A DNA stretch of 64,000 nt from Halomicrobium katesii DSM 19301. GTDB lineage: Archaea > Halobacteriota > Halobacteria > Halobacteriales > Haloarculaceae. The notes below the pieces were generated by a model. It did no database searches and was not told where the DNA came from. It was given only the letters and a program-made list of their open reading frames with translations. This document shows positions 33,798 to 42,319 of this stretch, one piece after another. Within the stretch, counting starts at the first letter, position 1; each line of letters opens with the position of its first letter. The stretch lies in NCBI RefSeq assembly GCF_000379085.1, contig NZ_KB905378.1, positions 977,864 through 1,041,863 of the forward strand, written 5' to 3'. The position numbers were made by a program, and so were the translations under genes.

Positions 33798-34733
33798 ATG
33801 AACGTGCTGGTCACCGGTGCGACCGGCTTCGTCGGCGGGAACCTCGTGCCCGCGTTGCTGGAGCGGGGCCACGATGTCCGGGCGCTGGTCCGGGATCCGA
33901 CGGGGTACGACGGACCCGACGACGTCGAGGTCGCCGTCGGCGACCTACTGGAACCGGACAGCTTCGACGACGCGCTCGACGGGATCGACGCCGCGTACTA
34001 CCTCGTCCACTCGATGCGGGCCGGCGAGGACTTCGAGGAGCGCGACCGGACCGCGGCGCGGAACTTCGCCGAGGCCGCCAGCGAGGCGGGCGTCGACCGC
34101 GTCGTCTACCTCGGCGGGCTGGGAGAGGAGACGACGGAACTCTCTTCTCACCTCGAATCGCGACGGGAGGTCGAACGGCTGTTGCGAGACGGCGACTACG
34201 ACCTGACGACGCTGCGGGCGGCGATCATCGTCGGCGACGGCTCGGCGAGCTTCGAGATGGTGCGCCAGATGGACCGCCGGCTGCCGGTGATGACGACGCC
34301 ACAGTGGGTCGAGACGCCCAGTCACCCCATCGCCATCGACGACGTGATCGCCTACCTCGTCGGCCTGTTGGACGTGCCCGAGACCGCGGGCGAGACCTAC
34401 GACATCGGCGGGCCGGAGGTCATGTCCTACGCGGAGATCCTCAAACGGACCGGCAAGGTGATGGGCACCGGCGAGCCCTACATCATCCCGATCCCCGTCC
34501 TCTCGCCGCGGCTGTCTTCGTACTGGATCGGCTTCGTCACCGACGTGCCCACCAGCGTCGCACGGCCGCTGATCGAGGGGCTGAAAAATCCCGTCGTCGC
34601 CAACGACGAGCCGATCCGCGAACTGCTGCCCGTCGAGCTGACGCCGTTCGAGACCGCGGTCGAGCGGGCGCTTGGCAAGCGCGAGGCCCGCCTGGCCGTC
34701 GAGCGGCTCCCGGCGGAGGTCCGGTCCCGGTGA
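33798..34733 (+). CDS. NAD(P)-binding atypical SDR-family protein
   Basis: This 311-residue Rossmann-fold protein of the NmrA/complex I NDUFA9-like type has the nucleotide motif GATGFVGG (7-14) and later YYLVHSM. Family members bind NAD(P); some are reductases or regulators. No typical YxxxK catalytic pair is obvious. Start ATG 33798 matches the conserved motif. Its stop overlaps the next gene's GTG by 4 bases, so the two are co-translated. Confidence 0.85.
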   Translation: MNVLVTGATGFVGGNLVPALLERGHDVRALVRDPTGYDGPDDVEVAVGDLLEPDSFDDALDGIDAAYYLVHSMRAGEDFEERDRTAARNFAEAASEAGVDRVVYLGGLGEETTELSSHLESRREVERLLRDGDYDLTTLRAAIIVGDGSASFEMVRQMDRRLPVMTTPQWVETPSHPIAIDDVIAYLVGLLDVPETAGETYDIGGPEVMSYAEILKRTGKVMGTGEPYIIPIPVLSPRLSSYWIGFVTDVPTSVARPLIEGLKNPVVANDEPIRELLPVELTPFETAVERALGKREARLAVERLPAEVRSR

Positions 34734-35446
34734 GCCAGGACCGGCGACCGCTCCGGTACGGAGAGACGTGGGTCTACGAGAGCATCGTCGGGGCGCTACC
34801 GGGGATCAGCCTGCCGGCGTGGGCGGCCGTCGCCATCCAGTTGCTGGTGTTCGAACTCGGCGTGCTCGTCCTGGCGGCGTACTACGACCTCTGGGCGGCC
34901 GCGGTCGCCGGCACGGCCGCGGTCGTCGTCGCCGCGATCGGCAGCGTCGAGATGCTGCGGATCGGGACGCTGGTCCGTCGGATCGACGTGCCCGGCGACT
35001 ACCGCGATCTCCTCTTTAGCTCGAACGTCGAGGTCGTCCTCTCGGTGCTCGCCTACATCGCGCTGGTGACCCACCTGTTCGTCTTCGATCCCCAGCAGGG
35101 CGGGGAGACGCTGGTCGGGCGGCTGTTCGGCCCCGACCAGCCGATACTGGTCGTCTACCTGATGTTGCTGGTGCTGTGGGACGTGTGTTATCGGATCGGC
35201 ACCGGCTGGTGGGCCGCGATCACGTCGCTGTGGCGGTCGGCTCGCTACCGGTTCGACCCGGAGACCGCCGCCGTGTTGCGCCGGGCGGATCTGGAGATCC
35301 TCGGGTTCGGACTGCTCCAGCTCGTGTTGGTCCCGTTCGTCCTGGAGTTTCGGGTGCTGCTCGCGGCCGTCGTGGCACACGTCGTCGCGGTGACGGTCGT
35401 GATGTCACTGTCGGTGTTCCTGCTCGGTCGACAGACGACGGCGTAG
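34730..35446 (+). CDS. Polytopic membrane protein coupled to the NAD-binding protein
   Basis: This 238-residue protein has about six hydrophobic helices (near 30-50, 52-72, 95-115, 135-155, 185-210 and 215-232). GTG 34730 overlaps the upstream stop. No enzyme motif is visible. The coupling to the NAD-binding protein suggests a joint role at the membrane. It converges with the DUF5786-like gene with zero intergenic gap (stop codons abut at 35446/35447). Confidence 0.75.
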   Translation: MSQDRRPLRYGETWVYESIVGALPGISLPAWAAVAIQLLVFELGVLVLAAYYDLWAAAVAGTAAVVVAAIGSVEMLRIGTLVRRIDVPGDYRDLLFSSNVEVVLSVLAYIALVTHLFVFDPQQGGETLVGRLFGPDQPILVVYLMLLVLWDVCYRIGTGWWAAITSLWRSARYRFDPETAAVLRRADLEILGFGLLQLVLVPFVLEFRVLLAAVVAHVVAVTVVMSLSVFLLGRQTTA

Positions 35447-35620
35447 CTACGAGGATTTGATCTGCTCGAACTGGTCGAGCAGTTCTTCGGTCGAATCGCT
35501 GGAGTCGTACTCGACTTCGCCGTGGTACGCTGTCCGGTCGTCGTCGTCGCTCAGATCGACGTCGCTGTTCTTGCGCTCGCGGCGTTCGTGTTCGTCTTCG
35601 TCATATGCGCCCATCGACAT
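35447..35620 (-). CDS. DUF5786-like small acidic protein
   Basis: This 57-residue protein begins MSMGAYDEDEHERRERKNSD and ends EELLDQFEQIKSS. It is highly charged and matches the haloarchaeal DUF5786 pattern. Function is unknown. Its stop codon directly abuts the stop of the convergent membrane gene. An inverted-repeat and direct-repeat region lies just upstream of its start. Confidence 0.85.
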   Translation of the reverse strand: MSMGAYDEDEHERRERKNSDVDLSDDDDRTAYHGEVEYDSSDSTEELLDQFEQIKSS

Positions 35621-35625
35621 TGCTT

Positions 35626-35664
35626 ACCACACTCAATGTAATGTGGTAGTAGTTATCAATGTAA
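35626..35664 (-). promoter_or_regulatory. Possible operator upstream of the DUF5786-like gene
   Basis: ACCACACTCAATGTAATGTGGT at 35626-35647 is an imperfect palindrome with ACCACA/TGTGGT arms. TCAATGTAA occurs at 35633-35641 and again at 35656-35664. These could be a regulator site and promoter elements; no clear TATA box is seen on the minus strand. Confidence 0.35.
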
Positions 35665-35737
35665 CGGTCTGCTGAAATGCGACTGACAGTTTCGCCCATG
35701 CAGAACCCTCAAACGGGCTGGGCGCGTACGGTGATTC

Positions 35738-36733
35738 GTGGCAGGCCCGATTCGATTCCGACGCTCGTCCGAACGCTGGAACGCGGGACGAGTACACGAC
35801 GCCCTCTATCAGCCGCTCGACGCGAAGTTCGGCGCGACCACGGCCGATCCGTGGTACCGCCCGCCCGACGGCTACGAAGCGCGCCGCATTGCGATGGACA
35901 ACGGCGACCTCGCGCTGTTTTGCTGGTCAGACGACGACGCCTACTGGCTGGGCAACACCGAGACGCCGAAGACGCTGTGGCGCACGAACAAGTGTAGCTT
36001 CGAGGAAGCGCCACACGGCGTCGCCCGCTGGGGGAAACGCGAACTGCTCGCCCAGCTCGAACAGGAGGACCCGTGGCTGGCCGAATACGACTGTCTGGCC
36101 TGGTTCTTCCTGCCGGTCTTCTTCTCGAAGGACGGCCGGGAATCGACGCGAGCGTTCTTCCGGGACCACGCCGGAGGGTTCCCCGACGCCGACCGCGAGG
36201 CGGCGCTGTCCTTCTACGAGGAACTGCTCTCGACGGGGCTGCTCGACGATCACCGCTACACGATGGCGAGCAAGCTCGGGACCAGCGACGGCGTCGATCT
36301 GACCAGAATGCAGGCGACGATGGGCGAGTTCAACGCCGCCAAGCTGCTCGCCGACGCGGGTCACGACTTCGAACCCGAGGTCGAACTGGGGTCGGGCCAC
36401 GCGCTGGACTTCCAGGTCGACGACATCCTCGTCGAGGTGACCCGTCCCCAGCCGACGAACCGCCGCAAGATCGACTCGCCGATCCACGCGGTCAAGGCCA
36501 GCGGCGACGCCAAGACCCGCGACCAGATCGCGATCCACGGCAACGCCGCGCTGTTCGTGGACTGCTCGTCGTTCCCCGACGACGACTGGCGACGCATCCT
36601 CGGCGAGCGCCCAGACGTGGGCCACGAGCCCGCCGTCGTCTTCCGGATGCGTCCGGACGGCACGACCGAAGGCTACGTGAAGGGGACCTTACACCTGGAC
36701 GTGGCCGGCGAACTCGAACGGCCGGCACGGTAG
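35738..36733 (+). CDS. DUF5784-like haloarchaeal protein
   Basis: This 331-residue protein starts at GTG 35738 (AGPIRFRRSSERWNAGRVHD). The C-terminal half contains GHALDFQVDDILVEVTRPQP and the following Lys/Arg-rich segment, a layout like PD-(D/E)xK nuclease folds (D..ExT plus later Q). That suggests a restriction- or repair-type nuclease fold but is not proof. It converges on uvrC with 14 bp between stops. Confidence 0.75.
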   Translation: MAGPIRFRRSSERWNAGRVHDALYQPLDAKFGATTADPWYRPPDGYEARRIAMDNGDLALFCWSDDDAYWLGNTETPKTLWRTNKCSFEEAPHGVARWGKRELLAQLEQEDPWLAEYDCLAWFFLPVFFSKDGRESTRAFFRDHAGGFPDADREAALSFYEELLSTGLLDDHRYTMASKLGTSDGVDLTRMQATMGEFNAAKLLADAGHDFEPEVELGSGHALDFQVDDILVEVTRPQPTNRRKIDSPIHAVKASGDAKTRDQIAIHGNAALFVDCSSFPDDDWRRILGERPDVGHEPAVVFRMRPDGTTEGYVKGTLHLDVAGELERPAR

Positions 36734-36747
36734 CGGTCTCGGGAGCC

Positions 36748-38472
36748 CTAGGACAGTCGCGACTGGAGCGTCGCCGCGGTCGCTTCGCCGACGCCCTCGA
36801 CGGTCAGCAGTTCCTCCGTCGAGGCCGCCCGAACGTTGTCGACGCTCCCGAAACGCCTGAGCAGTCGCTTGCGGGTCTCGGGACCGACGCCGGGCACGTC
36901 GTCCAGCGCCGTCGTGACCTCGTCGCGGACCGTCTGGTGGTACTGGACGGCAAAGCGGTGGGCCTCGTCGCGAACTCGCTGACAGAGGTGGAGCTTCGGG
37001 TCGTCGTCCCAGTCGTGCGTGCCAGTGGGAGTCACGACCAGTTCCTCGTCCTTGGCGAGTGCCACGGCCGGCACGTCCCAGCCGGTCTCGGCCAGCGCGT
37101 CCCGGGCCGCGCCGAGCTGGCCGTCGCCGCCGTCGATCAGGAGGAGGTCGGGGTCGGGGCGGTCGTCCCGGTCCTCGATCGCTCGTTTCGCCCGCCAGCG
37201 AACCAGCTCCCGCATGTTGGCGTAGTCGTCGTTGCGCTCCGTGAGCTTCTTGCGGCGGTAGTCGCGCTTGGCGGCGTCGCCGTTGACGAACGCGACGTTC
37301 GACCCGACGACGGCCCGCCCCTGCGCGTGGCTCACGTCGAACCCCTCGATCCGATCGGCCGAGTCGAGAGCGAGCGCGTCGGCCAGCGCGGCGGTGTCGT
37401 CGCGTGCCGGCCCGCCACGGCGGGCGTTCTTCAGCGCGAGGTCGACCAGCGTCGCCTCTCGGCCCGCACCCGGCACGCGCACGTCGACGCCCTCGCCCGC
37501 GAGCCACTCGACCACGTCCTCGCCGGGGCGTTCCGAGCACAGCACCGCCTCCGGAAACTCGCGCTCGGCGTAGTACTGGGTGATAAACGCCGAGAGTACC
37601 TCGCCGACGCCGTCGCCGTCGGGCGCGTCGAGCCCGTGGCGCTCGCGATCGATCAGCTGGCCGTCGGCGGCGTGCAGGCGGGCGACGGTCGCGCGTTCGC
37701 CCTCACGGACGGCCCCCAGCACGTCGACGGCCCGTTCGTCGCGGGTCGTCTGGACCGCGTCGTCGGCGTCGCCGTGGAACGCCTCGACGGCTTCGAGCTC
37801 GTCCCGGCAGTTGGCCGCGCGCTCGAACTCCTGGGCCTCCGACGCGGCGGCCATCTCCCGGCGGAGCGGATCGGCCAGCACGCCGGTCTCGCCGCCGAAG
37901 AACCGCTCGACGCTCGCCACGTCTTCGGCGTAGTCGGCGGGGCCGATCTCGCCGGTACAGGGCGCGGTACAGAGCCCCATCTCGTAGTCCAGACACGGCC
38001 GGTCGCGCCCCTCGTACTTGTGGTCGGAACACCCCCGCAGGCCGTAGGTCTCCCGCAGGGCCTTGACGACGGTCTCGACCCGGCCTTTGTCGGTGAACGG
38101 GCCGTAGACGGTCGCGCCCTCCTCTGGGTCGCGGGTGACCTCGATCCGGGGCACCGGGTGGTCGGTGAGCTGGACGAGCGGATACGACTTGTCGTCCTTG
38201 AGCCGGACGTTGTACGGCGGCTGGTGACGTTTGATCAGGTTCGCCTCCAGCAAGAGCGCCTGCGTCTCCGTGTCGGTGACGCTGAACTCGATCGACTCGG
38301 CGCGCTCGACCATCTGTGCGATCCGCGCGGACCGCGGGTCGGCGTAGGAGCGGACCCGGTCGCGCAGGTCGACGGCCTTGCCGACGTACAGCACGCGGTC
38401 GGCGACGAAGTGGTAGACGCCGGGCTCTCGGGGGAGGGCGTCGGCGGCCTCGCGGACCCCGGTCGCGTCCAT
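36748..38472 (-). CDS. uvrC: Excinuclease ABC subunit C
   Basis: UvrC makes both incisions in nucleotide-excision repair after UvrA/UvrB mark the lesion. The 574-residue protein has a GIY-YIG domain (1-95, with [17 protein letters not shown]), a UVR motif near 205, the RNase H-like domain with [17 protein letters not shown] and [15 protein letters not shown], and C-terminal tandem HhH ([13 protein letters not shown] and VEGVGEATA). Haloarchaeal uvrABC is of bacterial origin. Length and motifs are complete. Confidence 0.97.
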   Translation of the reverse strand: MDATGVREAADALPREPGVYHFVADRVLYVGKAVDLRDRVRSYADPRSARIAQMVERAESIEFSVTDTETQALLLEANLIKRHQPPYNVRLKDDKSYPLVQLTDHPVPRIEVTRDPEEGATVYGPFTDKGRVETVVKALRETYGLRGCSDHKYEGRDRPCLDYEMGLCTAPCTGEIGPADYAEDVASVERFFGGETGVLADPLRREMAAASEAQEFERAANCRDELEAVEAFHGDADDAVQTTRDERAVDVLGAVREGERATVARLHAADGQLIDRERHGLDAPDGDGVGEVLSAFITQYYAEREFPEAVLCSERPGEDVVEWLAGEGVDVRVPGAGREATLVDLALKNARRGGPARDDTAALADALALDSADRIEGFDVSHAQGRAVVGSNVAFVNGDAAKRDYRRKKLTERNDDYANMRELVRWRAKRAIEDRDDRPDPDLLLIDGGDGQLGAARDALAETGWDVPAVALAKDEELVVTPTGTHDWDDDPKLHLCQRVRDEAHRFAVQYHQTVRDEVTTALDDVPGVGPETRKRLLRRFGSVDNVRAASTEELLTVEGVGEATAATLQSRLS

Positions 38473-38553
38473 CGCGGTGTCGTTGGCACTGGGCGGCTTT
38501 GAACGTCACGCACCGGGACCAGATTTATCAGCCATCTGGGAACCACTCCACGT

Positions 38554-38883
38554 ATGTGCGAGTCTGGTTGCGGAGACGAGGCGAGCGGTGCGAACGCCGA
38601 CGGGGAGACCGACGAGGACGGCCAGACGCTGCTGGACGGACTCTCCGACCGGCTGGCAGAGCAGGGCGTCGAGCCGTCGCGCCTCGAAACGGCGGTCGAC
38701 CGCGACGCGTCGCCACTGGACGCGCTCGTCGAGACGGCCGCCGAGTTCGACGCCGTCGTCATGGTCGAGTCCGACCCGTCGCTCCCGGCGTTCGTGTTCG
38801 GGATGCCGACCGACCAGGTCGCCGAGCGGTTCCTCGCCCCGGTCCTCGTCGTCCAGCGCAGCCCCGAGACGGACGCTCGGTGA
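38554..38883 (+). CDS. Small acidic protein with a UspA-like C-terminal half
   Basis: This 109-residue protein begins with a Cys-rich acidic stretch (MCESGCGDEASG). The C-terminal half (AAEFDAVVMVESDPSLPAFV then RFLAPVLVVQRS) resembles the end of a universal stress protein fold. The nucleotide-binding glycine motif is absent. It may be a remnant or reduced USP relative. It diverges from uvrC across an 81-bp promoter gap. Confidence 0.6.
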   Translation: MCESGCGDEASGANADGETDEDGQTLLDGLSDRLAEQGVEPSRLETAVDRDASPLDALVETAAEFDAVVMVESDPSLPAFVFGMPTDQVAERFLAPVLVVQRSPETDAR

Positions 38884-38896
38884 CGCCCGGCGTGGA

Positions 38897-39475
38897 TCAC
38901 GACTCGCGCGGGAGGATCACGGACTCCAGTCGCGCGGCGACCTCGGCGGTGTCTTCCGGCGCTGGCAGCCGCAGGTCCCCCTCGTCGCCGGCCACGGAGA
39001 CGACGAGTTCGGCCTCGCGCGACCAGGCGTAGACGCCCAGTACGACCGCTCCGAACAGCAGTGCCAGCGCACCGAAAAGCGTCAGCAACTCGTCTAGCTG
39101 GGCCATCAGCGAGAGGAACGTCTGGAGCAGTCCCAGCATGCCCCCCATCCCGACCTGTCCCGCGCTGGCCCCGATCTCGATGCCCTCGACCATCGAGTCG
39201 AGGCTCACCGTCTGGCCGGCGACCAGCAACACGCCACCCACGACGAGGGCCTTGATCGCCCGCTGGAGGAAGGCCCACTCGCCGCTGGTCTCGGCGGCGA
39301 CGCCGACGACGTTCGGTCGGTCCACGTCCCGGAAGTTCGCGCCTTCACCGCCGGGCGTAAACACCAGCACGCGGTGGGACGTGACCACGACGCCCCCCTC
39401 ACCGATCCGGACCCGCTCGACGGACTCTTCCCCGTCGTACAGGAGTTCGTCGGCCCGGTCGAGCCAGCCGGTCAT
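38897..39475 (-). CDS. Membrane protein with N-terminal PH-like domain
   Basis: This 192-residue protein starts at ATG 39475. The first part has a beta-rich PH-like segment (VERVRIGEGGVVVTSHRVLV). Two hydrophobic helices lie near 80-100 and 125-155, and the tail is an acidic domain (LVVSVAGDEGDLRLPAP). A longer frame to 39628 is rejected because the MTGWLDRADELL start fits this protein type. It converges with the gene at 38554, 13 bp between stops. Confidence 0.75.
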   Translation of the reverse strand: MTGWLDRADELLYDGEESVERVRIGEGGVVVTSHRVLVFTPGGEGANFRDVDRPNVVGVAAETSGEWAFLQRAIKALVVGGVLLVAGQTVSLDSMVEGIEIGASAGQVGMGGMLGLLQTFLSLMAQLDELLTLFGALALLFGAVVLGVYAWSREAELVVSVAGDEGDLRLPAPEDTAEVAARLESVILPRES

Positions 39476-39598
39476 TGTCGGCCGTTTGCGAGCCCCCGAT
39501 ATGAATCTGCTGGCGGGAGTACCAGAATCGAGAACGGCGGCCACGCCAGCGGGGAAGGTTCCCTCGGAGAAGCTACACCAGTTCCCGAAAGAGAGAGC

Positions 39599-39760
39599 GT
39601 GAAAGCGTTCAAAGTCGCCGACGACCACATCTCGAAGCGACTGCAGGAACTCCCCTCGCGCCGGGAGGTGCAGTACCGGCTCATCATCCTCGGCGGCGTC
39701 CTCGTGTCGGTCGTGGCGCTGCTGCTGACAATCGCCTCGTTCAACGTCGGCGTCCTGTGA
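39599..39760 (+). CDS. Small membrane protein ending at a MITE-like repeat
   Basis: This 53-residue protein starts at GTG 39599 (reading KAFKVADDHISKRLQELPSR) and ends with a single hydrophobic helix (about 26-48). The tail is short (NVGVL) and its TGA stop is the TGA that opens an ATACGG-family element at 39760. It diverges from the PH-like gene. Function is unknown. Confidence 0.55.
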   Translation: MKAFKVADDHISKRLQELPSRREVQYRLIILGGVLVSVVALLLTIASFNVGVL

Positions 39761-39837
39761 TACGGACGGTTGTAGGCGTTTACCTAGTCGACCGCACGAC
39801 GGCGTGCGGTCGATCTGGTAAAGACCTACAACTGTAT
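39760..39837. repeat. ATACGG-family MITE-like repeat, core A
   Basis: This 78-bp element begins ATACGGACGGTTGTAG and has core GACCGCACGACGGCGTGCGGTC. Its right end is shortened (CTACAACTGTAT), lacking about 4 bases of the usual TTCCGTAT. The first base is the last base of the upstream TGA. Confidence 0.87.
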
Positions 39838-39887
39838 GAGGCCGCCGGACCCACAGGCCCTAAACCGTCGGCGGCGAAGGGAGCGTC

Positions 39888-40151
39888 ATGACCGAGACCG
39901 TGCGGTGCTGGCTCGTCGAACGGGACTACTGGGACAAGAACCTCGTGACGCTGGTGTACGCGACGCCGGACGGCGAGCGCGCACAGACGAGTCAGCGCTC
40001 GACGACGATGTTGCGCCAGCAGCCACCGACCGCGGCCACGGAGGTCCCGGTCGAGGACCTAGAGCCCGTCGAAGACAGCGACGACCGCGAGCGGTACGCC
40101 CGCGAGGTCGAGCGCGTCCGAGAGCAGTTTGGGCCCGACGACGAAATATAG
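39888..40151 (+). CDS. Small conserved haloarchaeal protein, unknown function
   Basis: This 87-residue protein begins MTETVRCWLVERDYWDKNLV. It has a beta-rich first half (ETVRCWLVERDYWDK then VTLVYATPDG) and an acidic helical second half (DREEYAREVERVREQFG-like). No family name is certain. It starts 50 bp after the repeat. It converges with the small gene at 40179. Confidence 0.65.
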   Translation: MTETVRCWLVERDYWDKNLVTLVYATPDGERAQTSQRSTTMLRQQPPTAATEVPVEDLEPVEDSDDRERYAREVERVREQFGPDDEI

Positions 40152-40178
40152 CGGGCAGTTCGAGCGGGACCGGCAGCG

Positions 40179-40373
40179 TCAATCGATGTATCGGCGCGGC
40201 TCGGTCTCGTCGCCGCCGTCGACGGCGATCCGCTGTGTCGGTTTGAGATAGGTGACCCGGACGTGGCCCGCCGTCGCCAGCGGCTCGACGCTGACGTTGC
40301 TGGCCTCGTCGGGAATGTCGACCTGCTCTCCGTCCGTTCTGACTTCGGACACGACGCGATAGTGCTGTGACAT
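40179..40373 (-). CDS. Small beta-rich protein, unknown function
   Basis: This 64-residue protein begins MSQHYRVVSEVRTDGEQVDI and ends TEPRRYID. Alternating hydrophobic and charged residues suggest a small beta barrel. A longer frame to 40424 is possible, but the MSQHYRVV start is more typical. Its stop is 27 bp from the gene at 39888. Confidence 0.55.
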   Translation of the reverse strand: MSQHYRVVSEVRTDGEQVDIPDEASNVSVEPLATAGHVRVTYLKPTQRIAVDGGDETEPRRYID

Positions 40374-40519
40374 GGTTCGACAGTGTCCGTGTGCGACCGG
40401 TTCACGCACGGCGCTCTTACACACGGCTTACTCGGTGGGTTAGAAAAGGATTTCGCCCGATGCGCGAACACGAACGAATCCCGGCGACGGGACGCCCGTC
40501 ACCGGTAAGAACGGCTTAT

Positions 40520-40594
40520 ACTGCCGGCCGTCACTGTTTCGAGATATTTGCGACCACGGGGTCGCAATATTCTTCACAGATTACAGCCGGCAGT
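40520..40594. repeat. Nested palindrome downstream of hsp20
   Basis: Outer arms ACTGCCGGC (40520-40528) and GCCGGCAGT (40586-40594) enclose an inner hairpin TTGCGACC (40548-40555) / GGTCGCAA (40560-40567). The region 40425-40621 has no gene. It could be a terminator for the hsp20 operon on the minus strand or an eroded mobile repeat. No second copy was noticed. Confidence 0.55.
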
Positions 40595-40621
40595 GTCACA
40601 GCGTGTTTGCGGGCCGCTCGG

Positions 40622-41203
40622 CTACTGGAAGCCGATGCGGTGATGGTTATCGCGTGCCTGCTCGGATTTGGGCAGCGTGATCCGACAGACGCCGGCTTCG
40701 TGTTTCGCCTTCGCCGCCTCGATGTTCGCGTCGACCGGTAACTGGAGGTAGCGCTCGAAGCGGGTCGGGCGCTCCTGGGTGAGCAGCGTCTCGTCGTCGT
40801 CGATCGAGAGGGTGCGGCTGGCGGCGATCCGCAGCACGTCGTCGTCGACGTCGAGCTGGATGTCGTCCTCGTCGAACCCCGCCATGTCGACCAGCACGAG
40901 CAGCTCGTCTGGCGTCTCCAGCACGTCGACCGGCGGCTGCTGTGTCGATATCTGGGTCGGCGTTGCCGCCGCCCGTGCCGGTTGCTGTCCCTGCATGGAC
41001 TGCACACCGGCGGATTGCTGGCTCGCCTGTGCGGGCTGCTGGACGCCTATCTGCGTCGCGCTCCAGCCCTGCTGGGCCGCGCCGGTCGCGGCCTGTGAGA
41101 GTTGCCGGGCGTCGGTCACGTCGGGCACAGTTCCCTGGGCGACGCGCTGTGGTGACTGGACGGACCGCCACCGGGGAACCGCCTGAGAGGGTTGCCGAGA
41201 CAT
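40622..41203 (-). CDS. Hsp20-type small heat-shock protein with Q-rich N-terminus
   Basis: This 193-residue protein has a C-terminal alpha-crystallin domain at about 90-185 (ETPDELLVLVDMAGFDEDDI and ICRITLPKS). That is the fold of holdase chaperones and of gas-vesicle GvpH. The N-terminal 85 residues are low complexity, rich in Q, A and S (ASQQSAGVQSMQGQQPARAA), unlike ordinary sHsp N-termini. It lies 7 bp after the Q/A/P-rich gene on the same strand, so the two form an operon. No gas-vesicle genes are nearby. Confidence 0.85.
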   Translation of the reverse strand: MSRQPSQAVPRWRSVQSPQRVAQGTVPDVTDARQLSQAATGAAQQGWSATQIGVQQPAQASQQSAGVQSMQGQQPARAAATPTQISTQQPPVDVLETPDELLVLVDMAGFDEDDIQLDVDDDVLRIAASRTLSIDDDETLLTQERPTRFERYLQLPVDANIEAAKAKHEAGVCRITLPKSEQARDNHHRIGFQ

Positions 41204-41210
41204 CGTGTCG

Positions 41211-42017
41211 TTACCGGACCCCGCCGGTGGGGCTTTGCTGGCCGAGCGGTGGCTGTGTGGCGAGATCGGACTGGATCGGGTCGCTTCCGGACTGAAAGGA
41301 ACTACCCACCTCGCCGGTCGACGGCTCCAGTTGGTTCGGGAACTGGCCCGACTGAGCGGCCCCGGCGAAGCGGCCGGAGTGCTGTCCGGTGGACTGGTCC
41401 GTCGGGAGTTGCTGAGACGAGAACTGATAGTGGCCCGCCAGGGTGGGCTGCTGGGCGGCCGGCTGTTGAGCGGCTTGCTGGGCGGCCGGCTGTCGAGCGA
41501 TCGGCTGTTGTGCGGCTTGCTGGGCGGACGGCTGCTGAACTGATGGCTGCTGGGCGACCGGTTGCTGGGCGATCGGCTGTTGAGCGGCTTGCTGAGCGGC
41601 CGGTTGCTGTCCGGACGCCTGCTGGGCGGCCGGCTGCTGGGCGACCGGTTGCTGGGCGATCGGCTGTTGAGCGGCTTGCTGAGCGGTCGGCTGCTGAACT
41701 GATGGCTGCTGGGCGGCCGGCTGTTGTGCGGCTTGCTGGGCGGCCGGCTGCTGTGGCGGGTCCTGCGTGTTCGGGCGCTGGGGTGGCACCTGTGTGGCCG
41801 GCGACTGGCCCGCTATCGGCTGTTGGTTCGGGAGTTGCGCGGCCGCCGGCTGCTGACTCGCCTGCTGGGCTGCCTGCGGGACGGCTCCGCCGGCAGGTTC
41901 CATCGTCGAACGCGGTGGGATCTGCTGCTGTGTCGGCTGTGTGGTTGGCTGCTGGCTCGCGCGGTTTGGCTGGCTATACATGTCACTCGCCATGGGCTGC
42001 TGTTGCTGGTGTGTCAT
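41211..42017 (-). CDS. Q/A/P-rich low-complexity repeat protein
   Basis: This 268-residue protein starts at ATG 42017 (MTHQQQQPMASDMYSQPNRA). Residues ~75-195 consist of short repeats of the type AAQQPAAQQPSVQQP, with almost no charged residues, which is extraordinary in a halophile where proteins are usually Asp/Glu-rich. No signal peptide is seen. Upstream frame to 42050 is also open. It precedes a Q-rich Hsp20 gene in the same operon, suggesting a scaffold or condensate-forming protein and its chaperone. Function unknown. Confidence 0.8.
   Translation of the reverse strand: MTHQQQQPMASDMYSQPNRASQQPTTQPTQQQIPPRSTMEPAGGAVPQAAQQASQQPAAAQLPNQQPIAGQSPATQVPPQRPNTQDPPQQPAAQQAAQQPAAQQPSVQQPTAQQAAQQPIAQQPVAQQPAAQQASGQQPAAQQAAQQPIAQQPVAQQPSVQQPSAQQAAQQPIARQPAAQQAAQQPAAQQPTLAGHYQFSSQQLPTDQSTGQHSGRFAGAAQSGQFPNQLEPSTGEVGSSFQSGSDPIQSDLATQPPLGQQSPTGGVR
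41440..41760 (-). repeat. Imperfect tandem repeats encoding QQPAAQQ-type units
   Basis: Blocks such as GCTGCTGGGCGACCGGTTGC recur at about 41546 and 41634, and GATCGGCTGTTG at about 41499, 41571 and 41659. All copies keep the same reading phase as the Q-rich protein. The array could expand or contract by slippage without breaking the frame. Confidence 0.8.
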
Positions 42018-42319
42018 CGACGTACCTCCGGTGGCGCGCCGGTGTCCCACGTCGGGAGCCGACGGCGCAGTCGGCCGTACTACCGGCCCCCGTATTAAAC
42101 GTAGAGACGGTTAGAGCGTGTTCAGGCCGTAGCTCCGAAATACCGTCGGATAACCGACTCTATCTGATCCGAGGGAATCGAGAAAGGTCGCCGATAGAGA
42201 GGGGCACGCCGACGTTACCCGAGTACGTCGTTCCTGAGCGGGTCCGCGTGTCCTCGGCGGCTGGGCGTGACGAGTCAGTTCCACGAAGATTTTACGTCAC
42301 CGGGGTAAATTCGGCGCGT
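42018..42319. other. Divergent gap between Q-rich gene and ABC genes
   Basis: This 302-bp gap holds promoters for both sides. CGTTTAATACGG on the minus strand near 42090-42101 is a candidate TATA region for the Q-rich operon. The rest (42105-42285) shows short imperfect inverted repeats only; no gene is visible. Confidence 0.5.
42290..42295 (+). promoter_or_regulatory. TATA-like box of the ABC transporter operon
   Basis: TTTTAC centred 27 bases before ATG 42320 fits a leaderless transcript. Confidence 0.45.

Noticed and set aside
40622-41203. Gas-vesicle protein GvpH
   Set aside because: The alpha-crystallin domain would fit, but no gvpA, gvpN or other gas-vesicle genes are nearby and the Q-rich N-terminus is atypical.
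41440-41760. CRISPR array
   Set aside because: The repeats are imperfect, coding, in phase with a Q-rich protein, and have no unique spacers.
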